64,000 nt of DNA from Polytrichum commune. Lineage: Eukaryota > Streptophyta > Polytrichopsida > Polytrichales > Polytrichaceae. The notes beneath the pieces were generated by a model. It was not told where the DNA came from. It ran no database searches and worked only from the letters and a program-made list of their open reading frames with translations. The position numbers were made by a program, and so were the translations under genes. The DNA is taken from positions 10,850,001 through 10,914,000 of the forward strand of contig OX485803.1 of NCBI GenBank assembly GCA_950295325.1, written 5' to 3'. This document shows, one piece after another, positions 46,478-57,306 of the stretch. Every line of letters starts with the position of its first letter. Position 1 is the stretch's first letter.

Positions 46478-48760
46478 CTTGAGGTGGCAACATATGTGTA
46501 AGAAGCAGGGATCACTTGTCGCAATCTTTGCTAGCTCCCCTTAACCATCTTAACCATTTTCATTTCTAACAAGGGTCATGAGCGCTAATCCTTCACATTC
46601 CACCATGCTAATGATTAGCTTCTCATACCCCGGACCTTATAATTCATAAGAGGGGAACCAACCCTCCTACTTTGCTTTCGGGACTCACCCCTTAATCAGT
46701 AACTAATTCTTAGATGTGGTCTTTCATTCATGAAAGTCCAATCTTATGTTGATCATCGCGTTGCCGGAGCAACACTACAACAACCCGAACCATACTAGGC
46801 AACTATGCCCTCACATTAGGCCAATGCCCATGGAGGCCGTGTTGTTTGGCCTCGGGTGGGTTCGGCCACACTACCTCACCCATATAAGCCTCTAGAACTC
46901 TAGGTAAGACCCCTACCCCACCGTCAAGAAAACTTTTGTCTCTCTACCAAGAGTTGGGACCAAGTAGACATTTCCCCTTAGCCGCTGGGGCTAGAAGCCC
47001 CCAACAACTTCAAAACACCATAACTTCCTTGTTTGATGTCTAATGCTAACAAGCGACCACTCCATAATCATCTACGCTTCACATAGATGCGAATGGACTC
47101 CTCACTTTCCCCATTTGGGCAAGTAATGAGGAAGTTATGCTTGTTCAAACCTTGGCAGTCCCGGGAGCCACTCCCAAGCCACTGCTGCAGTAGGGCGCTA
47201 TCTCGGGACAACGCCCCACTCAAATTGCCATATCTCTTAGCTTACACCTCCAATTGAGGTGTTCTTGAGCATTCTAGAATCAGCACACCATAAGCTACTC
47301 ATAGCTCATGGCCTTACCCTCGTGCCTCCTAGTTTTTGTGGGTGGGAGGTGTTCCCAACGCTCGGGGCCTTCACCCACACTAGGACCATTTGGCCCTTAT
47401 CACCAACGGCATCACAAGTTCCGGGTGTCACTCCGGGGTCCCCCTTGTGCCCATGGTGTTTCGGGCAGTCCTCATAGAGAGGTGCGCGGCATCACTGGCT
47501 AAAGAAGAGGAATTGAAGTTGCATTATTATTTATAGTAAGATTATTATCAGTTATTATAAGAGATTTGAAGAAAAAAATTACACCTGGTAATTCTAATAA
47601 GTTATAAATGATAATTTGCTTACCATGAGAATGACTTGAAATTTAGAAATACTAATTTCATTTCAAGTTGTCACCCAAATTCTATGGGAGATCGATATAC
47701 ACCTACAATCATTCAGCTAAGTAGAGCACACATGAAGTTTAGACTTGGACATTATCAAACACTGGAATATGATGGATTATTACGACGTCGGCTAGAAGCG
47801 CAAATGCAAATTGATATTCATTTGCAAATCCAAAGGTACAATATAATTTTTCTGTAATATATGGAATGTACTAGACATGCATTTGCATATTGGTAAGATT
47901 AGATCGTCATCTCCGACCTCCTTTGTACCAATATGAGAAGTAGAGATGAGCCAAAGATACCATAATCATCTATAATATGATACAATGTTGATATGTGAAG
48001 GTTGGTTCATCTAGGATCAATAGGGCGTTTAAACCTAATGAAGAGAAAACTACTAACGAACATGAGTTGTGAAGATACATAAGAAGATACACCTGTGAAG
48101 TCGACTCTAAAGTCTTACAAGAGAAACAACTTGGGAACAACTTCATCATGTTTAGAAGCAATGAATCATGAGAACCTCAAAGATCTCATATTTTCTTCAT
48201 GAGCCGATTTAGACGAAAGGTGCTTTGTCGTTGTTGTTTATGCTTCAATCAGGGACTCATCTACTCCTACATAATCCATACTCATCGGGGACATAATCTA
48301 TTGCTCAAGAAACTGCCCATATCCCCCACTCACACAGGTCACACACAACAACAACAACAACAACAACACAAGTGCAAGCTTGAGCCCCTTCGCGGCCCTC
48401 AAACCTTGGACCTCACACCCTACCCCTAAGTCCCCCTTGGAAGCTGCCTTTTTAGAAATTTTCAAAAAATTCAAAAATTTAAATAAAATTCTATAAATTC
48501 TAAGAAAAGAAATATAAAACTGAGGGGATCTAGATGGTGATCCCCGCATAAGAAAAGCTACTTATAATAAGCTCTACAAACAAAATTTGGAGGTCCAAAA
48601 CTTTTCTAATTTGAACATTTATGGTGTCATTGGATTCCTCTCAATGTCCTCTTTCTATGCATGTTGTTTGTTTTTACAAAATTAGCAAATTGTAAACTCT
48701 TAGATGCATTAGAAGGGAATAACAAGGAGCTGTTTTGGAAAGTAGAGTTGCCACCCCGGG
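46478..48760. mobile_element. hAT-like non-autonomous element, about 2.28 kb, TSD GATGCTAC
   Basis: The left end CTTGAGGTGGCAAC and the reversed right end CCCGGGGTGGCAAC match at 11 of 14 positions. GATGCTAC precedes it (46470-46477) and follows it (48761-48768), and the paralogous segment near 63403-63410 has a single GATGCTAC at the same place, which proves insertion. Ends of the CARGGGTGGCAA type with 8-bp duplications are usual for hAT elements. No transposase is visible; a (CAA)n tract lies at about 48347-48367 and small GC-rich ORFs at 47259-47502 have no recognisable domain. Its right end is related to 50440-50547 plus 51960-52112. Confidence 0.75.
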
Positions 48761-48812
48761 GATGCTACACACCTCACGCTCACCTCACTTGACAATTCAC
48801 CAAATCAACCCT

Positions 48813-49445
48813 TCACCTGCTCAAATCAGGAACATCATATGTCTCTGGAGGACTAAAGAACTCAATCTGCTGACCATCTCTATGGAAGCTCGGCCCATCA
48901 AAGGCTTGGATTGGGTCACTGTTGTCGCCCATGAGAGTGATGCTTCCATGGCTGAAGACGAACACATCAAACGAGATCTTGGGGACCTCCCCAAAGAACA
49001 CAGGCAGTTGCAACACAATGTGGCTGGAGGCACAATCCTCAAAGTTCTGCAAACACAGTTGAGGAGAAGCGAGTACCAGAACATTGTGCTTGGGGTGTGC
49101 TACTCGGAGGTAGGCCACAATACTTTGGGCTGCCTGTTCCCTGAAATCCTCACTCTGGTCCAATTCACCGCGATTTAGCCATTGCAAAAAGGCTTCGCAA
49201 GCCTTCTGCACATCCGCACGAATATCTATGTTTCCAGCCACAGACTCCACACTGACATGAAACGACATGCTTAATTGCAGCGTTATTGATTGGTTTACAC
49301 ACGATGTTGAGGATTCGGGCTTGTCTGAGCTCGTGGAAGAGTCAGCCGTTGGTCTTGGTTGCTCTTGCGTTTGCCTCATTGCGTGTGCTGAGAGAAGGGG
49401 TGCCTGAAGAGTGAATAGACGATGGTTAGCACCAAAAACATACAC
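48813..49445 (-). CDS. unrecognised protein, probable exon
   Basis: A 210-codon minus-strand ORF with a well-mixed, protein-like composition. The most likely coding start is the ATG at about 49381 (MRQTQEQPRPTADSSTSSDK), because CTCTTCAG just upstream (about 49404-49411) looks like a splice acceptor or leader. A Ser/Thr/Pro-rich low-complexity N-terminus of about 40 residues is followed by a region with alternating hydrophobic strands and helices (SITLQLSMSFHVSVES, KACEAFLQWLN, HIVLQLPVFFGEVPKISFDV, GSITLMGDNSDPIQAFDG). No signal peptide or membrane segment. The end is either the TGA at 48813 or a donor (GAGCAG/GTGAAG) just before it; the same donor-like sequence recurs at about 63460. I recognise no family. 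Confidence 0.5.
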   Translation of the reverse strand: MYVFGANHRLFTLQAPLLSAHAMRQTQEQPRPTADSSTSSDKPESSTSCVNQSITLQLSMSFHVSVESVAGNIDIRADVQKACEAFLQWLNRGELDQSEDFREQAAQSIVAYLRVAHPKHNVLVLASPQLCLQNFEDCASSHIVLQLPVFFGEVPKISFDVFVFSHGSITLMGDNSDPIQAFDGPSFHRDGQQIEFFSPPETYDVPDLSR

Positions 49446-50547
49446 CTATCTGGATCTCTGCAAATTCAAATATATTCATCTCAACTTCCAAATGGTGATT
49501 TATGCGGCATCATGATGCAATCTCCATGCACTATATGTATTGATCTTATGTAACACTTCGCTTTGTACTAGGAGTATGACGTCGCCCACAAAAATGGAGA
49601 ATTATGTCAACATTAATTATTACAACTGTAATATACACTCAAATTCAAGATGTTATATTTACACACATACTATAATCTTTATGTTGTAAAACAGATTCAG
49701 GGAGGTGGTGATGTGTATTGCATGCTCATTGCATGGCCTTGTGTATTAGAACCAACCACCTCTTGAAACATATTGTTAACCAACAACGCCAGATACTTAC
49801 AAAAATATCTTCACCTTTCACCAACACAACATTACAACATAATTTGTTGTGGTCTAGTAACTATCCAAATGTTGACAAGTGTCTATATATAGCACCTCCA
49901 CGGGTTAGCGTCTTTAGAACTTGATTTGAAGTTGTTAAGACTTCTTTCAAAAGCATTGTTTTGGAGGTTTCTTTTGCATTAAAAGCGTTTTTAAGACTTT
50001 AAGCTCTAAGAAAATTTTGAATTTTTCTTTAGGGTGAAAATAAATACCTAGGGTGTGTAGATGGTGACCCTATCTTTAGGGAGGGGGGAATGCATCCAGT
50101 AAGTTGTAGAAGAGGTATCTAATTTATTTTGACACAAATGATCTCCCTTGGGGTGGCAGCTATTTGTAGCACTCACATGCGTCACTATCTTTAGATCTTG
50201 ATTTGGAGCTGTTGTAGCATCATTTTTAAGAAGCAGTTTTAAGGAGCTACTTTTGCAATATAAGCATTTATAATACTTTGATAGATTATAAGAAATTTTC
50301 TAAATTTTTCTTAGAAGTGAAATTCAACTCGTAGGGGATCTAGATGGTGACCCCTATTTTAGAGAAAAAAAAATACTTTTATTCAATTCTAAACCCAACA
50401 TTGATTATGCGAACTTTTTTTATAACTCAAACACAACTTGTGTGAACGGATTCCTCTCTATGCCCTCTTTCCAAGCATATTTCTCCTTTTTTTGAAAAGA
50501 AAATCATGGATCCATAAGAAGTATTACTAGAAGTGATTTACAAGCAA
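49446..50547. other. no gene; diverged repeats related to the hAT-like family
   Basis: Two diverged tandem copies of a 180-bp motif (CTTTAGAWCTTGATTTGRAG, then TAGATGGTGACCC) lie at about 49914-50090 and 50200-50375; a third part is at about 48430-48560 inside the hAT-like element. GGATTCCTCTCTATGCCCTC at about 50460 starts a stretch that continues, after the inserted element, at 51960-52112. Confidence 0.5.
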
Positions 50548-50555
50548 CTAAAGAT

Positions 50556-51951
50556 CTCGGGGGGTGCACTGTACTAAACATGTACGAGTATACGTGAGTG
50601 CACAGGAGGGGTATTGATTTGGACCTTGCCGTATTACGTATACATATGGTATACATGTGATAATTTATAGTTACGTACATATATGGAAGGCCTTTAAAAA
50701 GTATACAATAATTGTACTTGTATGGTAGTGTTACTATACTACATATCATAAGTTTTCATATTGGATGAAATTAGGATTAACTAGGATTAACGATTTTTGT
50801 TAGCAACCTTATAGGGTAGTATGAACCATGTACAAGGTATCAAGGTAATATCGGGGAAAGAGGCAATATTAGGGTTCTGAAATGATTTATTCAGCTCAAA
50901 GTAACAAGGTCCCTTTTCCCCTCCCATCCCTAGGTTTTTGTTTTCTCTTTTTGTCGGGCGCTGAAGGTTTTTGTTTTCTCTTCTCGCATAGCCTGCTTCT
51001 TTTGCCGACAACTACTTTACTTTTCCTTGTTTCACTTGTTGCTTCCAACGCTTCTCAGCAACCCTGCGGTTACTGATGCCGTGGGAATCACCGAAAGTCC
51101 TGACATTGTCATGGCCTCGTTCTAAAATTCCCTCTCTATCAAATGCAAAGTTAGTTGTGGCTTATGTAATGGTAGGGGAGTCTAGAATTTTTAAAAGTAC
51201 ACTTGTTAGTCAATTGAATGGCAATCCTTCTTTATGTAAAGATCGGTTGACTCGAATTAGAGTTGGCATGTTATATATGAAGCCTAAACTCCTAAGTGCT
51301 GGAAACCATGACACTTTGTTAAAGCCTGGTTGTGACTATGTTGTGTGTTTTTTGAACACACCTGAAGCTAAAACTGTGAAAAAACAAGGTAGGCCAAAAA
51401 AATCTACTCGAGTTAAGGTTTGGTTTGTTGGGAGAGTTTATAGGATGCGGAGGAAGTTTGGTAATCGTGGGGTGGAGTATAGGGATCCAATTGACTTGAT
51501 GGACCGTCCATCAAACGTGGAGATTGGTTTATGTTGGTATCAAAAAGGGGCTAACAACAAGTGGACATATGATCTTACTGATCATTTGATGGTAGACTTA
51601 GAGACAATAATTGCATTGGCTATAATGACATATATTGGTGAATCAAATGTTTATGAGTTACATCGGGGAGATGAAAAAGTTTTCAACGACTTTGCTTATG
51701 AAAGTTAGGATATTTTGTTATTCATATTATAGGGGTTGATTATTGTTCAAAAATATATTTGTATACTTATGTTAATGACTATATATGAATGGATGTTTTT
51801 TTGTGTATACATATTGTTACTTGTATATTTATTGCTGCAATTGTATGTGTATTACTTCATTTCACAAAAAATAACTTGTATATAGGGGGTTTTTAGAGTA
51901 TGCAGTGAACGCACGTGATTCTAGGTTTTAATGAAAGGTGCACCCCCCGAG
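50556..51951 (+). mobile_element. ORF-bearing TIR element with 8-bp target duplication (copy 2, full-length)
   Basis: The same perfect 14-bp inverted ends as copy 1 (CTCGGGGGGTGCAC), flanked by CTAAAGAT at 50548-50555 and 51952-51959. It is 1396 bp, nearly identical to 11911-13180 outside the deletion, indicating recent activity of the family. It contains a TA-rich, promoter-like stretch (about 50640-50760), a pyrimidine-rich leader and the ORF at 51076-51708. The insertion split an older hAT-like remnant (50440-52112). Confidence 0.92.
51076..51708 (+). CDS. AT-hook ORF carried by the TIR element (210 codons)
   Basis: The ORF runs from the ATG at 51076 to the TAG at 51706-51708. The first 16 residues may be leader; protein-like reading starts at about SNAKLVVAYVMVGESRIFKS, and NPSLCKDRLTRIRVGMLY follows. 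The AT-hook-like KKQGRPKKS lies at about residues 102-110, one residue from the canonical core kept in copy 1. The C-terminal part (EIGLCWYQKGANNKWTYDL, LETIIALAIMTYIGESNV) is shared with copy 1. It has no transposase DDE motifs, zinc finger or dimerisation domain that I can identify. It may be a captured host gene fragment or an accessory protein of the element. Function unknown. Confidence 0.5.
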   Translation: MPWESPKVLTLSWPRSKIPSLSNAKLVVAYVMVGESRIFKSTLVSQLNGNPSLCKDRLTRIRVGMLYMKPKLLSAGNHDTLLKPGCDYVVCFLNTPEAKTVKKQGRPKKSTRVKVWFVGRVYRMRRKFGNRGVEYRDPIDLMDRPSNVEIGLCWYQKGANNKWTYDLTDHLMVDLETIIALAIMTYIGESNVYELHRGDEKVFNDFAYES

Positions 51952-52044
51952 CTAAAGATCAAAGGGAAAGTAGTCCATAGAATCCTCCCAATGCCCTCTT
52001 TCCAAGCATGTCGCTCCCCAGATTTGTTTTGCGACGATAAATCA

Positions 52045-55000
52045 TCAATTCATTAGGAGCATCAGAAGTGGTTTATAAGAAAGAAGTGATTTAAAGAGGA
52101 GAGTTGCCGACCCAGCAATCCAAACGACGAGGAATGTGATGATTACCTCAACAGTGTGTTCGATTGCAACTTGTGTCGCAACGTGTTGACGTCGTCGTAG
52201 CTGGGAACGACCCCGCAGCGTCGTCTCAATATACTTGTGGCTATTTGGATATTCCACCCTCCTTTGTTGCACATCTGCATCAGCAGTAAAACGTCTGCTC
52301 AAGAGGTCATATTTGCACATCTCAAGCCTTGTGCATATCTGTTCAAAACTTGGTCTTGAACGAGGGTTTATATCCCAAGCCTCATGGATGAGTGCAGCCA
52401 ACTGTGGAGGGCAGTCTCTGGGAAGATATGGCCTATAACCACTCAGCACCATGTGGTGCAGCGGTCTCTCAGGGAGTTCAACGAAGGCCTTCTGCAGAGT
52501 GAGTATCTCTGAGCAAGTCACGGCAAAACTATAAACATCCGCCTTGAACCATTGCTCCGGCTTAAACCTTTGTGGTTGGGGAGACATTAGCTCTGGAGCT
52601 CTGTATGTACTGGTCCCAACACGAGCTGACTCTGACGTGCTCTCTTTTTCACACCACACTTGTTTGGACACCCCAAAATCGATCAACTTCGCCAAAAAGT
52701 AATCCTCAAGATATGGAGTGCCGGGGACATTGCTGACCACCACATTCTGTGGTTTCATGTCGCGATGTGCAGTTCTCATGTCATGCAGATAGCACATCCC
52801 CTTTGCAATTTGGAGCATAATGTCAAGGGCTACAAGGGGCGGAAATGGCTTCTCCTTCTCTCGACGCTCTAGTATCAAATGGTGCAGGTCCATCTCCATA
52901 GCCTCCATCCCAAAAGAGAGCTCATTTTTCTGAGGGTCATGGCCACAACAGAAGAACTTCACAACGTTGGGGTGGTGGAGACTTGCCAAAATCGCTGCTT
53001 CTTTCAGAAATATGGGATTAGGGCCCGAAAATACGTCGCCTCCGATATACTTCATTGCGCAGGGAAGGCCAAGCCACCTAGTTCTTAATACTGTCCCGGA
53101 AGCTCCTTTTCCAAGGAATCCAATAATTTCGACTTGTGTTTCTGTTTCATTCGCCGACAAGAGTGCATCATATATGCCGAACTTGAGATCTTCGGATGAT
53201 GTGAGCTTGAGATTGTGTAACAAGTACCCTACAAGTCCGCACTGATCATTTGATAATTCGACACCCCCAGGAAAGTATCCTGTAACGCGTGGATCAGTAA
53301 TTATATTATTGTCAATGGCATACTTCTCAAGTCTCTGCTGGAATGTCTTTCGATCTTCAACAACCTGATTATCGTCTGCGGGCTCAAAAGTTGATAATTG
53401 GCGGAGGTCTTCTGTTTGTAGATGCCCTTCTTCCTGTTCAAAGATTTCTCTCGCTTGCTCGTAGATGACATTGTAGCACAACCCCATCTCCACCAAGATC
53501 TCTCGAAAGGCCTCCTCATTCTGAATCTGGATTAAGGCTGCTCTACACCAATCTTTCCTGGAGCAGTCACTGACAAGCAACCTCGACTTCTCCGAGATTC
53601 TATAGAAGTTCTCCAAAGCTGGTAGAAAGTGTGGATCATTGATGGACGCAGCTCCAGGGTGTGAGATTAGTTCCTCAACATTCTTGACAGTTTTGTAAAG
53701 CTTCGAAGACAGATCTTGACACTGACTCCCATTTAGCAGGTTTCCACGACCTACAAGGTTTGCAATATCCTTAACACATTGCATGGATTTTTGCATTGGC
53801 GCCTTGGACTTCGCCCGTGCAGCACTTGGGATTTTGGCAGTCTGTTGCATTCGTAGGTGAGGGTGATGTGTCAGCAATGTGTCAATGTATGTGTAACCTT
53901 CCTCACCAGTAGTAACGGGTGTCAGGAGGTCATATTTGTACCTTTCCAATGTTATGCAAATCTCCCTAAAAGTTGGTCTTAACTGAGGCTTGGTATCCAA
54001 ACATTTCTCCAAGAGTGCAACCAACTCTTGGGGGCACTCTGAGGGAAACATTGGCTTCCAACGAAGTCTCGATGACACGTCACGCCGCATATGTGGAGGA
54101 AGATCTTGGAATGGCGCCTCTAGGGTAAGTAGCTCTGTGCAAGTCAGCGCAAAACTGTAAACATCCGCCTTGAACCAATTCACCCTGGTGTTATATTCTG
54201 GTCGAAAATCGTCGCGTGCCTTGCAAAATACCTCTGGGGCTCTATAGTTTGTGGTGCCAATATTATTTTGAGAAGGAGTATTGGACTTGGAAAAGTGCAC
54301 CCTTGTCTTTGCCAAACCAAAATCAACCAACTTGACCAAAAAATCAATAAGATCAAGATCGCTGGGAACGCGGCTGATCACTACATTGTGCGGTTTAATG
54401 TCACGATGCGCAATCCCTTGGTCATGCAAATAGCACATCCCACGTGCTACTTGAATTATAATGTGAAGTGCGAGATAATATGAGAATGGTTTCTTTTCCT
54501 CTCGTAGTTTCCCAATGAAATCAAACAGGTTCATCTCCATGAGCTCCATTCCAATATAGTACTGCCTCTTTATGGTATCATGGCCGCAACAGAAAAATTT
54601 AACGATATGGGGGTGGTTGAGACGTGCCAGAATTTCTGCTTCTCTCTGAAATGTGTCACACGCTGACGGGATGTCACATATATTTTCCAGTTTAAAGATC
54701 TTCATTGCAGAGGGCATGCCAAGCCATTCGATGCGTAAAACAGCTGCAAATCCCCCTTGCCCAAGGTAATGAATTATTTTGACTTGTGATTCCATTTCAT
54801 TCGGCCACGGTAACGTATTAGACATGCCTAAGCCCTCTTTCATGCGCTCTTCAGACATATGTTCTAATTTCCCCAACAAGTATCTTGCAAGGCATTCATC
54901 ATATGGCGAGAAGGAACTCCTTTGTATCCATAATTTTTGACGAGTCTGATCAGGTGATAGACCGGAACTCCTGGCTAGTTGCTCCTCAAGTCTCAGGCGG

Positions 55001-55437
55001 AGTGTCTTCTGATCCTCAAGAACCTCACTTTTGGATGCGGGCAGAAATGTTGGGAACTTGCGAAGATCTTCTACTTGGACATGCCCGTCCGGTCCAACTA
55101 TACCTCTCGCTTGCTCGTAGATGACATTGTAGCATAACCCTAAATCCATCAAGATCTCGGAAAAGGCTTCGCCATTATGCATCTGAAACACAGACGCTTG
55201 GCACCAATCTGCTCTGGAGCAGTCATTGATGAGCAATCTCGACCTCTCCAAGACTCCATACAAGTTCTCTAAAGCTGGTCGAAATTGTTCAATATATGAA
55301 TCTGCTCTGAAGTGCAGGACTAGTTTTTGAACATTCTTGGCGGTTTGGGTAACCTTTGAACAGAGATCCTGGCACTGCCTTTGATTTAACAAGAGGCCAC
55401 GACCTACACGGTTTCCAATATCTTGAACAGAGTCCAT
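52045..55437 (-). CDS. tandem double protein kinase with helical N-terminal domains (1130 aa)
   Basis: One intronless ORF from the ATG at 55437 to the TGA at 52045, made of two repeated units of about 550 residues. Each has a helical N-terminal region of about 120 residues (QCQDL, LLINDCSRADWC, GLCYNVIYEQAR; second copy from about 553) and a TKL/MLKL-like kinase. Kinase 1 (219-500): GQGGFAAV, K246, HRDIKPHN (344-351), DFG 372-374, APE at 400-402. Kinase 2 (769-1045): GKGASGTV, K796, HRDMKPQN (891-898), DFG 920-922, APE at 947-949. Both look catalytically competent. Proteins with this helical region plus kinase are expanded in seed-free plants; roles in signalling or immunity are inferred. No signal peptide. 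A possible membrane stretch at about 1097-1126 ends the protein, but its last 22 residues are encoded by transposon-derived sequence, and GAG/GTAATC at about 52142-52147 could be a donor for another 3' end. Confidence 0.88.
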   Translation of the reverse strand: MDSVQDIGNRVGRGLLLNQRQCQDLCSKVTQTAKNVQKLVLHFRADSYIEQFRPALENLYGVLERSRLLINDCSRADWCQASVFQMHNGEAFSEILMDLGLCYNVIYEQARGIVGPDGHVQVEDLRKFPTFLPASKSEVLEDQKTLRLRLEEQLARSSGLSPDQTRQKLWIQRSSFSPYDECLARYLLGKLEHMSEERMKEGLGMSNTLPWPNEMESQVKIIHYLGQGGFAAVLRIEWLGMPSAMKIFKLENICDIPSACDTFQREAEILARLNHPHIVKFFCCGHDTIKRQYYIGMELMEMNLFDFIGKLREEKKPFSYYLALHIIIQVARGMCYLHDQGIAHRDIKPHNVVISRVPSDLDLIDFLVKLVDFGLAKTRVHFSKSNTPSQNNIGTTNYRAPEVFCKARDDFRPEYNTRVNWFKADVYSFALTCTELLTLEAPFQDLPPHMRRDVSSRLRWKPMFPSECPQELVALLEKCLDTKPQLRPTFREICITLERYKYDLLTPVTTGEEGYTYIDTLLTHHPHLRMQQTAKIPSAARAKSKAPMQKSMQCVKDIANLVGRGNLLNGSQCQDLSSKLYKTVKNVEELISHPGAASINDPHFLPALENFYRISEKSRLLVSDCSRKDWCRAALIQIQNEEAFREILVEMGLCYNVIYEQAREIFEQEEGHLQTEDLRQLSTFEPADDNQVVEDRKTFQQRLEKYAIDNNIITDPRVTGYFPGGVELSNDQCGLVGYLLHNLKLTSSEDLKFGIYDALLSANETETQVEIIGFLGKGASGTVLRTRWLGLPCAMKYIGGDVFSGPNPIFLKEAAILASLHHPNVVKFFCCGHDPQKNELSFGMEAMEMDLHHLILERREKEKPFPPLVALDIMLQIAKGMCYLHDMRTAHRDMKPQNVVVSNVPGTPYLEDYFLAKLIDFGVSKQVWCEKESTSESARVGTSTYRAPELMSPQPQRFKPEQWFKADVYSFAVTCSEILTLQKAFVELPERPLHHMVLSGYRPYLPRDCPPQLAALIHEAWDINPRSRPSFEQICTRLEMCKYDLLSRRFTADADVQQRRVEYPNSHKYIETTLRGRSQLRRRQHVATQVAIEHTVEVIITFLVVWIAGSATLLFKSLLSYKPLLMLLMN

Positions 55438-56785
55438 GCAATGTGCCCAGTAACCTTGCGCTTCATTGGATGAGGATCTGGCATGAACTTCGAGATTTAA
55501 CAGCTCGCTGCTCCTAAAGGTTTCACAAGTTTGAGCAGCGATACCATGTCATTCAGCTGGAGGTCTATTTAATGGATAGGAATGTAACGCAACCAAAATT
55601 AAGAGATTTCCAGAAACCATATCCACTTACAATTTCTAGTAAACAAATACATCTTATAAGAGGAATAAGTGAAAAGTCTAAATACCTGAATGATGTGATT
55701 GCTTCCACAATCTGCCAGCAGCAAGGAGGAAAGATTGATATCGTTGACATCGGTTTCAATAGCAAACTTTCTAAGCCAGCAGGTAAATGTTGGAGCCGGA
55801 GTTGACCTGGGCATTCACATGTCGGGCACACTACAACACTGCACGAGAGGAGATTGTGCAGATAGGAAGCTAGATAGTAGAAAGAAAAGTGTACGAACAA
55901 TTTCAACAGGCCGTAGTTCGAAAGCCAGCGTAATAATCAACATGAGCTGCTATTCACATTGCCAGAAGAAATGTCAAATATCAAAGAGACCCATGTTAAG
56001 TGCCACAATTTGTTTGAGCGCATTCGGAGACACACCGTCATACGGATCTTCTCTCTAGAAGGTCACTATATCCTCGAACACGCGCGTGAAGAGACAATTT
56101 AGTTTTAAATCTTCACATAATGAATCCAATCCACCTCACCCCATGCCTACCACAATTACAGAGATATACAGCTCACTTTGAAGATCACCAAAACCAGAGG
56201 CAGGGTACGTAGTTCGTCGATGTAACAGACCAAATCTAAGTGGGCCAGAAACAAGACGTACATGATAAACTTGCACAGATCCAAGTCACAAGGAAACTCA
56301 TGTACTGGGCCCGAACAAGAACAAATCACCCCACATCAGTCTGGCACAGCGACATAGGATTTTGAGGTCACGTGAGACCAGTGACTCATGGAAAGATACA
56401 CGAGGAATAACTCCTCCACGCTTCTGCTACTCGTATGAACCACCCAGTACATTTAACCCAAATCCACGAGCAAACTCCCAATTCGCGACTCGCAGGCATC
56501 TCCTACAAATTTGTGAACCGGTAGGGATATAAGTTAACCAGAGCAGCGCATGGGACATCATAAGTCAGAGATGCAAGGACGGACGGTGGGTGCTCTTGAA
56601 GGAAGAGTGCAAGAAAGTCTTTCCAAACTTAAATGTTTTATTGCCAAAATTGTCGGTAACTTAGCTACAGTTAAGTTGGCGTGTACAATGTGTTCCGCAC
56701 GCAGAATTCACGACATCTGTAACTTGTGCACTGGATTCCTGGTGAAGAAGAATAGAAGAAGAACTCCTCCAGTACTTAAGAATTG
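55438..56785. other. upstream of the kinase gene; possible short exon
   Basis: On the minus strand at about 55688-55800 the reading FAIETDVNDINLSSLLLADC ends in ATTCAG/GTATTT, which looks like an exon with a donor, but no partner exon or family is recognised. It could belong to the leader of the kinase gene. The rest (55907-56785) has only short ORFs. Confidence 0.25.
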
Positions 56786-57306
56786 GTGGGAATTAATGGT
56801 GTTTGGTCATTGGACATCACCAGAACTTGTATTTGGTATTCCATGTACAGTACAGCACTATTTCTGTAGTGTCCCCACCTCGGAATTGATATGATCCACC
56901 TTATTTTAAATATCTATCCTTTCAAAAGTAACTTGATAATTAATGGTATGGATGTCCAGGACATTGACCTGTTGCATCTAAAAGATTGTGCACAGAACAT
57001 GGGCAATATGTGTACAACTTGTATATAACCTTGGTTGTGCATTCGCTTAAATCATGCGATGCCGGCATGTAAGTCTCAGTTGATAGGTATCATGTTCTTT
57101 GCTCGGGGACCCAAGAGGCCTGTCACTTGGCACACAAACTAATTTAGCCAATGGAGAGGCAGTTGTGAAGGGGAAGACAAAATAAGAAGTGTGAAGAGGA
57201 TTATTTACACCCGATAAATGGTCCCACGGAACGCAGCCAAGGAATTGAGTGATGTAATAAGAGATGTTTCAATGCACAGTGGAAAGAGAATTGGGGGCAT
57301 GCATAG
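56786..57306 (+). repeat. segmental duplication, copy 2 left part
   Basis: It aligns with 44219-44415, 45668-45830 and 46190-46360, without the Tourist-like element. It continues beyond the copia insertion at 63279-63472. Confidence 0.8.
57302..57306 (+). repeat. target site duplication CATAG (left)
   Basis: CATAG directly precedes the 5' LTR and recurs directly after the 3' LTR at 63279-63283. The paralogous empty site near 46355 has it once. Confidence 0.9.

Noticed and set aside
48735-49178. 147-codon plus-strand ORF
   Set aside because: Antisense to the better-composed minus-strand ORF at 48813-49445; it reads through the end of a transposon.
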